64,000 nucleotides of DNA from Paraburkholderia aromaticivorans (GTDB taxonomy: Bacteria > Pseudomonadota > Gammaproteobacteria > Burkholderiales > Burkholderiaceae). Position numbers and translations under genes: made by a program. Shown piece by piece: positions 8,494-18,487 of this stretch. Every line of letters begins with the position of its first letter. Position 1 is the stretch's first letter. Location of the stretch: positions 4,216,001-4,280,000 of the forward strand of contig NZ_CP022989.1 of assembly GCF_002278075.1 (NCBI RefSeq), read 5' to 3'. The notes under the pieces were generated by a model that was given only the letters and a program-made list of their open reading frames with translations, made no database searches and was not told where the DNA came from.

Positions 8494-9570
8494 CTAGCGC
8501 GCGGCGTCGAGTTGCGTCGCCAACCTCAGCAGAGCCTCCACGTGTGCGGCCACGCCCGGGTCGTAAAGCACCGCGTCGCGGGCCAGTTCCGCCGGCGGGC
8601 GACGCGGGCCGGCGCGATGCTCCCGCACCGCCCGCGCGAGCGTCGCCCGCAGATCGGCCAGATCGGCCGGCCTGAACACGAACTTCGCGTGCGGGGCGAT
8701 CGCGTCGCAGCAACCAATGGTCGACGGGAAAATGACCGGCGTGCCGCACATCACCGACTCGATGCCGACCAGCCCGAACGGCTCATACGTGGATGCGAGG
8801 ATCGTGAAGTCCGCGGCCTGGTAACACTGCGCGAGCTCTTTCACATAGCCGATATAACGCAGCCGCCCGGACGTGCGCGCGGGCGGCCGCCCGGCCACGG
8901 CCACCACCACGGGCAGCGCCGTGTCGCCGAGCGCGGCCTCGATGAGCGGCAAACCCTTGCGCTCATGGCTGCTGGACGGGAACAGCAGGACGATCTCGTC
9001 GTCGGCGAAACCGTACTTGCGACGCAAGGCGGCGCGCGTTGCGGCATCGGTCGGCGCGAAACGGGTGCCGTCCACGGGGGGATACAACACGCGGATCTTC
9101 GCCTCGTCCACACCGTACAGTTCGCGCAGCTCGTCGTGCATCAGGTGCGAATGCGCGACCACCACCTTCGCCCGCTCGTACTGGCGGCGCTCCAGCGCAA
9201 TCTGCCAGCGGTCCGAACGCTTCTGCGCGCGCCCCGTCGCCCGCAGGAAACCGAGATGCGTGCCGCCGCAGATCGCCACATCCGACGAGTCGACGCGATT
9301 ACAGCCGATCAGCACATCGACCTGCGCCGCACGACGTGCGCCGCGCAGCCGCCATGAAAACCAGCGATCGCGCAACTTGCCCGGCAAAAACGAGACATTG
9401 ATACGGTGCGGCTCGACCATCCTGTATTCCGGCAGCGACGCATCGAAACGACGCGCGAAGAAAGCCGGCTCGACGCCGCGCGCGGCGAGGCCGCGCACCA
9501 GGTCCATTGCGTAGCGCTCAAGACCGCCGCTGTGCTGCAAGGCGTTGCTGGAGAGTCCAAGTTTCTTCAT
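8494..9570 (-). CDS. Glycosyltransferase family 4, WaaG-like LPS core transferase
   Basis: The 358-residue protein has GT-B features of the WaaG group: a short N-terminal LSSNALQHSGGLERYAMDLVRGL, AHSHLMHDEL, the donor-site EIVLLFPSSSHERKGLPLIEAAL, and the E-x7-E motif EPFGLVGIESVMCGTPVIF. WaaG-type enzymes add the first outer-core hexose to heptose at the inner membrane. The ATG at 9570 has no strong ribosome binding site. It follows msbA on the same strand after 113 bases. The sugar donor cannot be deduced. Confidence 0.9.
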   Translation of the reverse strand: MKKLGLSSNALQHSGGLERYAMDLVRGLAARGVEPAFFARRFDASLPEYRMVEPHRINVSFLPGKLRDRWFSWRLRGARRAAQVDVLIGCNRVDSSDVAICGGTHLGFLRATGRAQKRSDRWQIALERRQYERAKVVVAHSHLMHDELRELYGVDEAKIRVLYPPVDGTRFAPTDAATRAALRRKYGFADDEIVLLFPSSSHERKGLPLIEAALGDTALPVVVAVAGRPPARTSGRLRYIGYVKELAQCYQAADFTILASTYEPFGLVGIESVMCGTPVIFPSTIGCCDAIAPHAKFVFRPADLADLRATLARAVREHRAGPRRPPAELARDAVLYDPGVAAHVEALLRLATQLDAAR

Positions 9571-9683
9571 TCAGACAGCGCGCGCCAGCGCCTCGTCAAA
9601 TATTAGGGGGAAGTCATGCGCGCTCCGGAGATGGCGGACCGCGCGAACGGAGACCCGAATGGCCCGTTGACGTGTCGTGCGCT

Positions 9684-11477
9684 CTACGCCGCGCTCTGCT
9701 GGAACTGGATGCGGTGCAGATGCGCGTACAAGCCGTCTTGCGCCAGCAGTTCACGATGGCTGCCGCTCTCGACGATGCGCCCCGCTTCCATCACGAGGAT
9801 CCGGTTGGCGCGCTCGATGGTCGACAGGCGGTGCGCGATGACCAGCGTCGTGCGGCCCTTCATCAAGGTCTCCAGCGCGGCCTGCACGTGGCGCTCGGAC
9901 TCCGAGTCCAGCGCCGACGTTGCTTCGTCGAGGATCAGGATCGGTGCGTCCTTGTAGATCGCGCGCGCGATCGCGAGACGCTGCCGCTGGCCGCCCGAGA
10001 GCATCATGCCGTTGTCGCCGACCAGCGTTTCGATGCCCTTCGGCATGGCCTCGACGGTGTCCCACAGGTTGGCCGCGCGCAGTGCCGCCCTGACCTTGTC
10101 GGGGTCGGCGGTCTGCCCATAGGCGACATTGTTGGCGACCGTGTCGTTGAACAGCACCACGTCCTGGCTCACCATCGCGATCTGGCTGCGCAGCGCGTGC
10201 AGGTCGTATTCGGGGATCGCCACGCCGTCGACCAGAATCTGGCCGCCGGTCGGATCGAAAAAGCGCGGCAGCAGATTCACCAGCGTGGTCTTGCCGCTGC
10301 CCGACGGGCCCGCGAGGGCGACCATTTCACCCGGCGCCGCCCTGAACGACACCTTGTCGAGCGTGTGGCGGTTGTGCGTGGCGTTGGCGCTGTAGTTGAA
10401 CGAGACGTCGCGGAATTCCACTTCGCCGCGCGCGCGCGCGAGCGGCTTGCCGCCGCCTTCGGGTTCGGACGGCTCGTCGATCAGGCCGAAGATCAGCTCG
10501 CACGCCGTCATGCCGCGCTGCAGCGGCTGATTCACGTCCATCAGATGCTTGAGCGGCGAGATGATGAGCAGCATCGACGTGACGAAGGCGACGAAACCGC
10601 CCACCGTGGTCTGATCCGACGACGACTGCACCACCGCGATCGTAATCACGACGGCGAGCGCGATCGACGCGAGGAACTGCGTCAACGGCTGCGCGAGTCC
10701 GCCGGACACGGTCATGCGCATGGCATAGCCACGCAGACGCTTGCTCATCGACTCGAAGCGTTCCATCTCGTACTGCTCGCCGTTGTGCACCTTGACGACC
10801 TTGTAGCCGCCCACCGACTCTTCGACGATGTACGACAGTTCGTTGGTCAGCAACTGATGCTCGCGGTTCAGACGGCGCAGCCGGCGGTTGATCTTGCCGA
10901 CCAGCCAGCCGATCGCCGGCAGCAGCACGGCGACGATCAGCGTCAAACGCCAGTTGAGATAGAACAGATAGCCGAGCAGGAACACCACCGTCAGCGAATC
11001 GCGCACCAGCGTGACCAGCACACTCAGCAGCACGTTGAGAATCTGGTTCACCTCGAAGACGATCGCGTTGATCACCGTGCTCGCGGTTTCGCGCTGGAAG
11101 AACGCGACGCTCGTGTGAATCATGCGGCTGAACATCTTCAGTCGCAGATCGAGCAGGATCTTGTTCGTCACGTAGGCAAGCAGATACCCGGACGCGTATT
11201 GCGAGAGGCTGCGAACCAGCGCAAGGCCGATCACCGCGGCCGGAACGAACCACTTGGTTTTATCGTTGGCATGCGCGCCGAAACCCTTGTCCAGCAGAGG
11301 CTTGAGCAGCGCGGGGATCGCCGCGTCGGTCGCGGCGCTGACGGCCATCGCGACGATTGCGCCGAGGAGAACCCAGATCAGCGGCTTGATATAAGGCCAT
11401 AGCCGGCTGAAGACCACGGCGGGCGATGACGCCTCACCTGAACCGATGGGTTTGCTTAACGATGGCTTCGCGCTCAA
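9684..11477 (-). CDS. msbA: Lipid A/LPS flippase MsbA (ABC exporter, fused TMD-NBD)
   Basis: The 597-residue protein has six membrane segments (about 25-310) and an ABC ATPase domain with Walker [11 protein letters not shown]-loop MVSQDVVLF, signature [14 protein letters not shown], Walker [13 protein letters not shown] and the switch His in IAHRLSTI. It works as a homodimer that moves lipid A-core from the inner to the outer leaflet of the inner membrane using ATP. The start codon is TTG at 11477, with AGAGGA five bases upstream; no ATG fits as well. Its place beside core glycosyltransferases agrees with the assignment. No frame damage is seen. Confidence 0.95.
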   Translation of the reverse strand: MSAKPSLSKPIGSGEASSPAVVFSRLWPYIKPLIWVLLGAIVAMAVSAATDAAIPALLKPLLDKGFGAHANDKTKWFVPAAVIGLALVRSLSQYASGYLLAYVTNKILLDLRLKMFSRMIHTSVAFFQRETASTVINAIVFEVNQILNVLLSVLVTLVRDSLTVVFLLGYLFYLNWRLTLIVAVLLPAIGWLVGKINRRLRRLNREHQLLTNELSYIVEESVGGYKVVKVHNGEQYEMERFESMSKRLRGYAMRMTVSGGLAQPLTQFLASIALAVVITIAVVQSSSDQTTVGGFVAFVTSMLLIISPLKHLMDVNQPLQRGMTACELIFGLIDEPSEPEGGGKPLARARGEVEFRDVSFNYSANATHNRHTLDKVSFRAAPGEMVALAGPSGSGKTTLVNLLPRFFDPTGGQILVDGVAIPEYDLHALRSQIAMVSQDVVLFNDTVANNVAYGQTADPDKVRAALRAANLWDTVEAMPKGIETLVGDNGMMLSGGQRQRLAIARAIYKDAPILILDEATSALDSESERHVQAALETLMKGRTTLVIAHRLSTIERANRILVMEAGRIVESGSHRELLAQDGLYAHLHRIQFQQSAA

Positions 11478-11600
11478 GGAATCCTCTGAGAATGCGGGAC
11501 GGCAACCGCGCGGCGAACGGAATGCTTGCCGTACGGAATATCAAAAAAGAGCCATTGTAAACGGTTGGCGATGGGCGTCGGCGGTTGGGGACCGGCTGTG

Positions 11601-11606
11601 TATACT
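11601..11606 (+). promoter_or_regulatory. Possible -10 box ahead of the GT2 gene
   Basis: TATACT lies about 100 bases before the GT2 start, in the 231-bp spacer between divergent msbA and the GT2 gene. No good -35 hexamer is seen at 16-18 bases, so support is weak. Confidence 0.3.
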
Positions 11607-11708
11607 TCCCTTCCGCAACTCGCTCATGCAGCCCGCTGCGCGCAGCTCGCCCGGCGCCGCCGGCTTGCGCGAAGCGTTCCGTCATTTTGCCTTCCACGCT
11701 ACTCAGGT

Positions 11709-12470
11709 ATGCAAGAAACCACCCTCGGCGTCGCCATCATCACCAAAAACGCGGCGGCGCGGCTGGCTGAATGCCTGCAAGCCGTGGCTTTCGCCGATCA
11801 GATCGTCGTGATCGACGGCGGCAGCACCGACGGCACCGCGGACATCGCTCGCGCGCACGGCGCTCGCGTGATCGAACAGACCGACTGGCCGGGCTTTGGC
11901 CCGCAAAAGAATCGCGCGGTCGCAGCGCTCGGCACCAGCTGGATTCTTTCGCTCGACGCCGACGAAATCGTCTCCCCGGAACTGGCCGCGGCGATCCGCG
12001 CCGCGTTGGCCGCGCCCACCGCCGACGTCTATGCGGTAGACCGGTTGTCGAGTTTTTGCGGACACTGGATTCATCACAGCGGCTGGTATCCGGACTGGAT
12101 TCCGCGGCTCTTCAAACGCGGCGCCGCCCGTTTCTCCGACGACCTGGTGCACGAGCGGCTGGTGTTCGACACGCCGGCGCAGCGTCTCACCGGCAAGCTG
12201 ATGCACTACTCCTACGAGGACTTCGAAGGCGTGTTGCGCAAGCTCGACGCGTATTCGACGGCGGGCGCCCACCAACGTTACGCGGCCGGTCAGCGCGGCA
12301 GCTTCGGCAAAGCGCTCGGCCGCGGCGCGTGGGCGTTCGTGCGGACCTATGTGCTGCGCCGTGGTTTTCTGGACGGCCGCGCCGGTTTCATGATCGCGGT
12401 GTTCAATGCGGAGACGGTGTATTACCGGTTTTTGAAGCTGGCGCGATTGGGGGAGAAAGTGCGGCGGTAG
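11709..12470 (+). CDS. Glycosyltransferase family 2, WaaE/KdtX-like LPS core transferase
   Basis: The 253-residue protein begins MQETTLGVAIITKNAAARL and has the GT-A features of the WaaE/KdtX group: VVIDGGSTDGTADIA, WPGFGPQKNRAV, the metal-binding SLDADEIVSPEL, and RRGFLDGRAGFMIAVFNAETVYYRFLKL near the C-terminus. It would add a beta-linked sugar to inner-core heptose on the cytoplasmic side. The start at 11709 fits the conserved N-terminus; longer upstream frames add unrelated sequence. The gene is divergent from msbA and belongs functionally to the adjoining LPS block. Confidence 0.9.
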   Translation: MQETTLGVAIITKNAAARLAECLQAVAFADQIVVIDGGSTDGTADIARAHGARVIEQTDWPGFGPQKNRAVAALGTSWILSLDADEIVSPELAAAIRAALAAPTADVYAVDRLSSFCGHWIHHSGWYPDWIPRLFKRGAARFSDDLVHERLVFDTPAQRLTGKLMHYSYEDFEGVLRKLDAYSTAGAHQRYAAGQRGSFGKALGRGAWAFVRTYVLRRGFLDGRAGFMIAVFNAETVYYRFLKLARLGEKVRR

Positions 12471-12523
12471 AGGTTGGGGCTTGGGCCGGTAGAGATTGGC
12501 CGCCGGCAGCCACCATCTGCGTT

Positions 12524-12544
12524 GCCCGCGCCAGCGGCGCGGGC
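12524..12544 (-). terminator. GC-rich hairpin after dnaE
   Basis: GCCCGCGCC (12524-12532), loop AGC, GGCGCGGGC (12536-12544) form a perfect 9-bp stem 10 bases beyond the dnaE stop on the minus strand. No U-tract follows, so it may only stabilise the 3' end or aid factor-dependent termination. Confidence 0.4.
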
Positions 12545-12554
12545 AGACCCGACA

Positions 12555-15500
12555 TCAATAAACGATCTCGATCGAGCTCCCGGCGAACTCGCCACGCAAT
12601 GCCGCGAGCAGTTCGTCGGTCGGTTTCACGCGCCATGCGTCGCCCAGACGCATTTCACCTTCCGCGTTCTGGCTGCGATAGACCACCTGCACGGCCAGCC
12701 CGTTCGGGATCTGCACCGCCTGGCGCTGCCCACCGCCGCCGTAGCCGCCGCCATTGCGGCCACCGCCGTTGCCGCCGCCGTTTCCGCCACGCGATGAAGC
12801 CGCCGGCGCCGCGGCCGCCTGAGGTTCGTCCTTGCCCGCGCTATGCGCTTCGAGCACACGGCGCAATGCCAGCGCGTCCGCATTGCCGTTCATCTGCACC
12901 TTCACGGCCTCCGCATAACGGCAGCGCGCGCGGCCCAGATCCATGACCGTGTCGACGGTAAAACGGATGCCGCCCGTAAACGCGTCGTTACGCGCCTGAC
13001 CCTGCACGACCAGCAGTTCGTCTTCTTTGAACAGTTGCTTGTGCGCCTCGAACGTCTCGTTGAAAACCGTGACTTCGCATTGGCCGGTGCCGTCGTCGAG
13101 CAGCGCGATCAGCATCTTGCCGCGCTGGGTCATCTGCGTGCGCAGCGAGGCGATCACACCGGCGACCAGCTTGTCGCGCCCCTCCTTCAGCTCGCCGATC
13201 TTCTGGCGCACGAAGCGGCGCACTTCGTTCTTGTAGGCGTCGAACAGATGGCCCGACAGATAGAAGCCGAGCGCGGCCTTCTCTTCCTGCAGCTTCTTTT
13301 TTTCCGGCCACTCCGGCTCGTCGACCAGCTCGTGACCTTGCGACGGCGCGTCGCCCATGTCGAACAGGCCTGCCTGCAACGCGTTGGCGCTTGCCTGCTC
13401 GGCGGCTTCCATGGCGAGCGAAACGGACGCGATCAGTTGCGCGCGATTCGCATGCAAGGTGTCGAAGGCGCCGGCGCGGATCAACGCTTCGACCGTGCGG
13501 CGATTGACGATGCGGCGGTCGACCCGGTTGCAGAAATCGAAGATGTCGATGAACGGACCTTCTTCACGCGCGCGCAGGATTTCTTCGATCGCGTTCTGGC
13601 CGCTGCCCTTGATTGCACCGAGGCCGTAGCGGATGGTTTTCGAACGCTTGCCGTCAGGCTCGGCAACCGGCTCGAAGCGGTACGCGGACAGATTGACGTC
13701 CGGCGGCAGCACCGCCATCTTGTTCGCGAGACAGTCTTCGAACAGGATCTTGACCTTGTCCGTGTCGTCCATGGCAAGCGACATATTCGCCGCCATGAAT
13801 TCCGCCGGATGGTGCGCCTTCAGCCACGCGGTGTAGTACGCCAGCAGCGCATACGCGGCCGCGTGCGACTTGTTGAAGCCGTAGCCCGCGAACTTCTCCA
13901 TCAAGTCGAAGATTTCGTCGGCCTTCTCAGCGGTCAGACCGTTCTTCGCGGCGCCCTGGCGGAACAACTCGCGATGTTCGGCCATTTCCTCGGCCTTCTT
14001 CTTACCCATCGCGCGACGCAGCAAGTCGGCGCCGCCCAGCGAATAGCCGCCGATGATCTGCGCCATCTGCATCACCTGCTCCTGGTAGACCATGATGCCG
14101 TAGGTCTCTTTCAGAACAGATTCGACACGCGGATCCGGATATTCCACCACTTCGCGGCCGTGCTTACGCGCGCAGAAGCTCGGAATCAGGTCCATCGGGC
14201 CCGGACGGTACAACGCGACCAGCGCGATGATGTCCTCGAAGCGGTCAGGCTGCGCGTCTTTCAGCATGCCCTGCATGCCGCGGCTTTCCAGCTGGAACAC
14301 CGCGACCGTATTCGCTTTCTTCAGAATGGAGAACGACGCCGGGTCGTCGAGCGGCACCTGCGCGAGCGACCAGTCCTGCTTCGACGGATCGAGGCGCCGG
14401 ATATAGCGCTCGGCCCAGTCGAGAATCGTCAGCGTGGTCAGACCCAAAAAGTCGAACTTCACGAGGCCGACGGCTTCGACGTCGTCCTTGTCGTACTGGC
14501 TCACCACGCCGCTTTCGTCGCCCTGCGTGTACAGCGGGCAGAAATCGGTCAGCTTGCCCGGCGCGATCAGCACACCGCCCGCGTGCATGCCGACGTTACG
14601 CGTGAGCCCTTCCACGCGCTGCGCGAGTTCGAGCAGCTGATGCACTTCGTCTTCGTTGTCGAAGCGCTCCTGCAAAAGCGGCTCTTCCTTCATCGCGTCC
14701 GCGATGGTGACGTGCTTGCCCGGCTTGAACGGAATCAGCTTGGCGATGCCGTCCGTGAACATGTAGCCCAGATCGAGCACGCGGCCGATGTCGCGCACCG
14801 CCGCCTTCGCCGCCATCGTGCCGAACGTGGCGATCTGCGACACGGCGTCCGCGCCGTACTTTTCCTTCACGTACTGGATCACGCGATCGCGGCCGTGCTG
14901 GCAGAAGTCGATGTCGAAGTCGGGCATGGACACCCGCTCCGGATTCAGAAAACGTTCGAACAGCAGGTTGTAGCGCAGCGGATCGAGGTCGGTCACGCCG
15001 AGCGCGTACGCGACCAGCGAACCGGCGCCCGAGCCCCGGCCCGGCCCGACCGGCACGCCGTTGTTCTTCGCCCAGTTGATGAAGTCCGCCACGATCAGGA
15101 AGTAGCCGGGAAAGCCCATCTTGATGATCGTGCCGCACTCGAATTCGAGGCGCTCGTAGTACGTCGCGCGCTGCGTTGCGCGCTCAGCCTCGTCCGGATA
15201 CAGCTGTTCGAGACGCTTTTCGAGGCCCTCTTTCGACAGCTGCACGAGGTAGTCGTCGAGCGACATGCCGTCGGGAGTGGGGAACAGCGGCAGCTTGGGC
15301 TTGCCGAGTTCGAGCGTGAGGTTGCAACGCTTGGCGATTTCGACCGAGTTGGCGAGCGCCGACGGAATGTCCGCGAACAGCGCGGCCATCTCTTCCTGCG
15401 TGCGGAAGTACTGCTCCGACGTGAAGCGCTTCGCGCGGCGCGGATTGGCCAGGATGTCGCCTTCGGAAATACAAACGCGCGCTTCGTGCGCGGTGAAGTC

Positions 15501-16136
15501 GTCCGGCGTCATGAACTGCATGGGATGCGTGGCGACCACCGGCAATTTCAGCGACGCCGCGAGTGCGACCGCCTGCTGCACATAATGCTCGCCGCCCGGC
15601 TGACCGCAGCGCTGCAACTCGATATAAAAGCCGCCCGGGAACACCTTTGCCCAATGGAGCGCGTTGCGCCTCGCGGCTTCTTCGTTACCTGCCGCGAGCG
15701 CGAGGCCGACATCGCCCTGCTGCGCGCCGGACAACGCGAGCAGCCCTTCGCCCAGGCCGGATTCGAGCCAGCCGGCCTCGACTTCCGCGCGCCCACGATA
15801 CTGGTTCGTGAGCGACGCCTTGCTGAGCAGCTCGCACAGGTTCAGGTAGCCGCGCCGGTCTTTGACCAGCAGCAACAAACGGGAAGGCTTGTCGCGGTCG
15901 TCCGGATTGGTGATCCAGACGTCGCAGCCGGCAATGGGTTTGACCCCTTTGCCACGGGCTTCCTTGTAGAAACGGACGAGGCCGAATGCGTTGCCGAGAT
16001 CGGTCAGGGCGAGCGCGCCCTGGCCGTCTTTGGCAGCCGCCTTGACGACGTCGTCAAGGCGCACGATGCCATCGGCAATCGAGAATTCGGAGTGAACGCG
16101 AAGATGAACGAAGCGGGGATCTGACATGGGCGACAT
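12555..16136 (-). CDS. dnaE: DNA polymerase III alpha subunit DnaE
   Basis: The 1193-residue protein is the replicative polymerase catalytic subunit. The order is: PHP domain (FVHLRVHSEFSIADGIV at the start), polymerase palm with the catalytic acidic cluster SMPDFDIDFCQHGRDRV around residue 400, fingers with LYRPGPMDLIPSF, helix-hairpin-helix, a clamp-binding motif QAGLF at 921-925, an OB-fold, and a C-terminal tau-binding domain. Between the last two is an unusual Gly/Asn/Arg-rich insert (about 1114-1138). The ATG at 16136 follows GTGGAG; a second ATG three codons on is possible. It stands alone, as is usual in this group. Confidence 0.98.
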   Translation of the reverse strand: MSPMSDPRFVHLRVHSEFSIADGIVRLDDVVKAAAKDGQGALALTDLGNAFGLVRFYKEARGKGVKPIAGCDVWITNPDDRDKPSRLLLLVKDRRGYLNLCELLSKASLTNQYRGRAEVEAGWLESGLGEGLLALSGAQQGDVGLALAAGNEEAARRNALHWAKVFPGGFYIELQRCGQPGGEHYVQQAVALAASLKLPVVATHPMQFMTPDDFTAHEARVCISEGDILANPRRAKRFTSEQYFRTQEEMAALFADIPSALANSVEIAKRCNLTLELGKPKLPLFPTPDGMSLDDYLVQLSKEGLEKRLEQLYPDEAERATQRATYYERLEFECGTIIKMGFPGYFLIVADFINWAKNNGVPVGPGRGSGAGSLVAYALGVTDLDPLRYNLLFERFLNPERVSMPDFDIDFCQHGRDRVIQYVKEKYGADAVSQIATFGTMAAKAAVRDIGRVLDLGYMFTDGIAKLIPFKPGKHVTIADAMKEEPLLQERFDNEDEVHQLLELAQRVEGLTRNVGMHAGGVLIAPGKLTDFCPLYTQGDESGVVSQYDKDDVEAVGLVKFDFLGLTTLTILDWAERYIRRLDPSKQDWSLAQVPLDDPASFSILKKANTVAVFQLESRGMQGMLKDAQPDRFEDIIALVALYRPGPMDLIPSFCARKHGREVVEYPDPRVESVLKETYGIMVYQEQVMQMAQIIGGYSLGGADLLRRAMGKKKAEEMAEHRELFRQGAAKNGLTAEKADEIFDLMEKFAGYGFNKSHAAAYALLAYYTAWLKAHHPAEFMAANMSLAMDDTDKVKILFEDCLANKMAVLPPDVNLSAYRFEPVAEPDGKRSKTIRYGLGAIKGSGQNAIEEILRAREEGPFIDIFDFCNRVDRRIVNRRTVEALIRAGAFDTLHANRAQLIASVSLAMEAAEQASANALQAGLFDMGDAPSQGHELVDEPEWPEKKKLQEEKAALGFYLSGHLFDAYKNEVRRFVRQKIGELKEGRDKLVAGVIASLRTQMTQRGKMLIALLDDGTGQCEVTVFNETFEAHKQLFKEDELLVVQGQARNDAFTGGIRFTVDTVMDLGRARCRYAEAVKVQMNGNADALALRRVLEAHSAGKDEPQAAAAPAASSRGGNGGGNGGGRNGGGYGGGGQRQAVQIPNGLAVQVVYRSQNAEGEMRLGDAWRVKPTDELLAALRGEFAGSSIEIVY

Positions 16137-16463
16137 TGTAACTCCACCCTTCCGGAGTTTTCAGGCCAAAACCGCGCGTTAGCCGACCGGCTTAGGACGC
16201 ACACGCGTAAGCCGCGTGTACTGGCGCCCGGCCGGCGGCGGACCATGCGCACGGCCGGTCGAGCGCCGCGGAGCCGCGGCAAGTTCGCCGGCGATTTGCG
16301 CTACCGCAACCCACTGGCCATTCGGCCGAGTCGGGGAAAGCGCCGGGTTGAGGGATAATACGGGTTTCGCCTTATTCGACGTGGCCGTGCCGCATGGCGG
16401 CAGGCGGGAGCCCAGTGCGCCCCTTTTTCCCCAACGCCGGTCACCTCTTACCGCTGGACACTT
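16137..16463. other. 327-bp divergent spacer between dnaE and trhO
   Basis: No gene is seen. The spacer must hold the promoters of both divergent genes. A GATAAT sequence near 16353 on the plus strand is a candidate -10 box for trhO, without a clear -35 partner. Several short GC-rich inverted repeats are present but have no obvious meaning. Confidence 0.5.
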
Positions 16464-17327
16464 ATGAGTATCGTCAACCTCTCTTCGTATCACTTCGCGA
16501 CTATCGAAGACACCGCCGCATGGCGCCCGTTCGTGACGGACCGCTGCAATGCGCTGGGCCTGAAGGGCACCGTTCTGCTCGCGCCGGAAGGCATCAACCT
16601 GTTCGTCGCCGGCACGCGCGAGAGCACCGACGCGTTCATCGACTACATCCGTCACGACGCGCTGTTCGAGGGTAAATTCGCGAATCTGCAGTTCAAGGAA
16701 AGCCTGTCGGACAAGCAGCCGTTCACGCGCATGCTGGTCAAGCTCAAGCGCGAGATCATCACGATGAAAAAGCCGGCCATCCGGCCGGAGCTCGGCCGCG
16801 CGCCGTTTGTCGACGCGCCCACGCTGAAAAACTGGCTGGACCGCGGTCATGACGACCAGGGCCGCCCCGTGGTGATGCTCGACACGCGCAATGCATTCGA
16901 AGTCGACGTCGGCACGTTCGACAACGCGCTCGACTACCGCATTACGAAATTCAGCGAGTTTCCCGAGGTGATCGAGCAGAATCGCGCGGATCTGGAAGGC
17001 AAGACGGTCGTCTCGTTCTGCACGGGCGGAATTCGCTGCGAGAAGGCCGCGATTCACATGAAGGACGTCGGCATCGAGAACGTCTACCAGCTCGAGGGCG
17101 GCATTCTGAAATACTTCGAAGAAGTGGGCGGCGCGCATTATCACGGCGACTGCTTCGTGTTCGACTACCGCACGGCACTCAATCCGCAACTGGAGCCCAG
17201 CAAGACCACCCAGTGTTTCGGCTGCCGGGCCGTGGTCACGCCGGACGCGCAACAATCGCCGATGTACGTGGCCGGCAAGACGTGTCCGGCGTGTCATCCG
17301 GACAGCAAGGCGGCGCGCGCCGCGTGA
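16464..17327 (+). CDS. trhO: tRNA uridine(34) hydroxylase TrhO (YceA family rhodanese protein)
   Basis: The 287-residue protein has the TrhO layout: an N-terminal acylphosphatase-like domain ([21 protein letters not shown]), a rhodanese domain with the active-site loop [11 protein letters not shown] (Cys186), and a C-terminal Cys-rich tail with CFGC (251-254) and CPAC (274-277) that probably binds zinc. TrhO makes 5-hydroxyuridine at the wobble position of some tRNAs, using oxygen. It lies 70 bases ahead of gluQ, another tRNA wobble-base modifier, on the same strand, which suggests co-transcription. Confidence 0.95.
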   Translation: MSIVNLSSYHFATIEDTAAWRPFVTDRCNALGLKGTVLLAPEGINLFVAGTRESTDAFIDYIRHDALFEGKFANLQFKESLSDKQPFTRMLVKLKREIITMKKPAIRPELGRAPFVDAPTLKNWLDRGHDDQGRPVVMLDTRNAFEVDVGTFDNALDYRITKFSEFPEVIEQNRADLEGKTVVSFCTGGIRCEKAAIHMKDVGIENVYQLEGGILKYFEEVGGAHYHGDCFVFDYRTALNPQLEPSKTTQCFGCRAVVTPDAQQSPMYVAGKTCPACHPDSKAARAA

Positions 17328-17397
17328 CAGACCGCCGCAGTCCCCGCAACGGCGGCTTGCGCGCGCAGGCATCCGCGCGAAACGCGAGTCTCCAGCC

Positions 17398-18288
17398 ATG
17401 ATCTACCGCGGACGCTTCGCGCCGTCGCCCACCGGGCCGCTGCATTTCGGCTCGCTGGTCAGCGCGCTCGCAAGCTGGCTGGACGCGCGCGCGCATCGCG
17501 GCGCGTGGCTCGTTCGCATCGAAGACATCGACGGCCCGCGCACCGTGCCGGGTGCCGCCGAACAGATTCTCGCCACCCTCGAACGCTTTGGCCTGCATGC
17601 GGACGAACCGCCCGTCTGGCAAAGCACCCGTCTGGGGCGTTACGAGCAGGCGCTGGAGCAACTGAGGGCCGCCGGCATGATCTATCCGTGCGGCTGCACG
17701 CGCAAGGAAATTGCCGACTCGCTGCTGCACGCGCATGCGCGCAATACCACCCTCGCCTATCCCGGCACCTGCCGCACCGGCCTGCATGGCAAACCGGCGC
17801 GCGCATGGCGTCTGCGCGTGCCCGACGGCGACGCCGCGATCGTCACGTTCCAAGACCGCTGGCAGGGCCAGCAGTCGCAGAATCTGGCCACCGAGGTGGG
17901 CGATTTCGTGCTGAAGCGCGCGGACGATCAATGGGCCTATCAACTGGCGGTGGTCGTCGACGACGCGGACGCGAACATCACGCACATTGTGCGCGGCGCG
18001 GATCTGATGGATTCGACGGCGCGGCAGATCTATCTGCAGCGCCGCCTGGGCGTGCCGACGCCTGAGTATTTGCATGTGCCCGTCGTCATGAACGAACAGG
18101 GCGAAAAACTCAGCAAGCAGAACGGAGCCAAGGCGCTGGACGGCGACACGCCACTGGATGCGCTGAGCGCGGCCGCACGGCACCTGGGACTCGGAATGGA
18201 AAGCGCCGCGGCCCATACGACGCTAGACGGCTTTTACGCTGCCGCCACGGCGGCATGGGCAAAGAGAATGGGATTGCCGGCGGCATAA
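17398..18288 (+). CDS. gluQ: Glutamyl-queuosine tRNA(Asp) synthetase GluQ
   Basis: The 296-residue protein is a truncated glutamyl-tRNA synthetase catalytic core without an anticodon domain. It has the HIGH-like motif [14 protein letters not shown] at residues 7-20, the zinc-site cluster Cys98, Cys100, Tyr121 and Cys125, and a KMSKS-like GEKLSKQNG near residue 238. GluQ activates glutamate and attaches it to queuosine in tRNA(Asp). It follows trhO, which also modifies wobble uridines. The ATG at 17398 gives the conserved N-terminus; the ribosome binding site is weak. Confidence 0.96.
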   Translation: MIYRGRFAPSPTGPLHFGSLVSALASWLDARAHRGAWLVRIEDIDGPRTVPGAAEQILATLERFGLHADEPPVWQSTRLGRYEQALEQLRAAGMIYPCGCTRKEIADSLLHAHARNTTLAYPGTCRTGLHGKPARAWRLRVPDGDAAIVTFQDRWQGQQSQNLATEVGDFVLKRADDQWAYQLAVVVDDADANITHIVRGADLMDSTARQIYLQRRLGVPTPEYLHVPVVMNEQGEKLSKQNGAKALDGDTPLDALSAAARHLGLGMESAAAHTTLDGFYAAATAAWAKRMGLPAA

Positions 18289-18487
18289 ACGCGATTCGCG
18301 TCTGACTGTGATCTCGCCGGGCGTGGCGAGCATCGCACGGAGTCGCCGCGGCGACTAGCGCACTGGCGCGGTGCGCTCCGAGCTTTCGAAGCGTCCCAAA
18401 TTCGGCGCGCTTTCCGCCACGGCCCCGCTTGCGGCGAAGTCCGGCCCAGCGCGGCCAATCCAACCAAGCCGCGCCGACAAACCAGAA

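Noticed and set aside
9507..11402. A 631-codon plus-strand open frame
   Set aside because: It mirrors msbA on the opposite strand and has no ribosome binding site or domain.
12843..16124. A 1093-codon open frame on the plus strand
   Set aside because: It is antisense to dnaE. High GC removes stop codons from the opposite strand; the product is Arg/His/Leu-rich with no family pattern.
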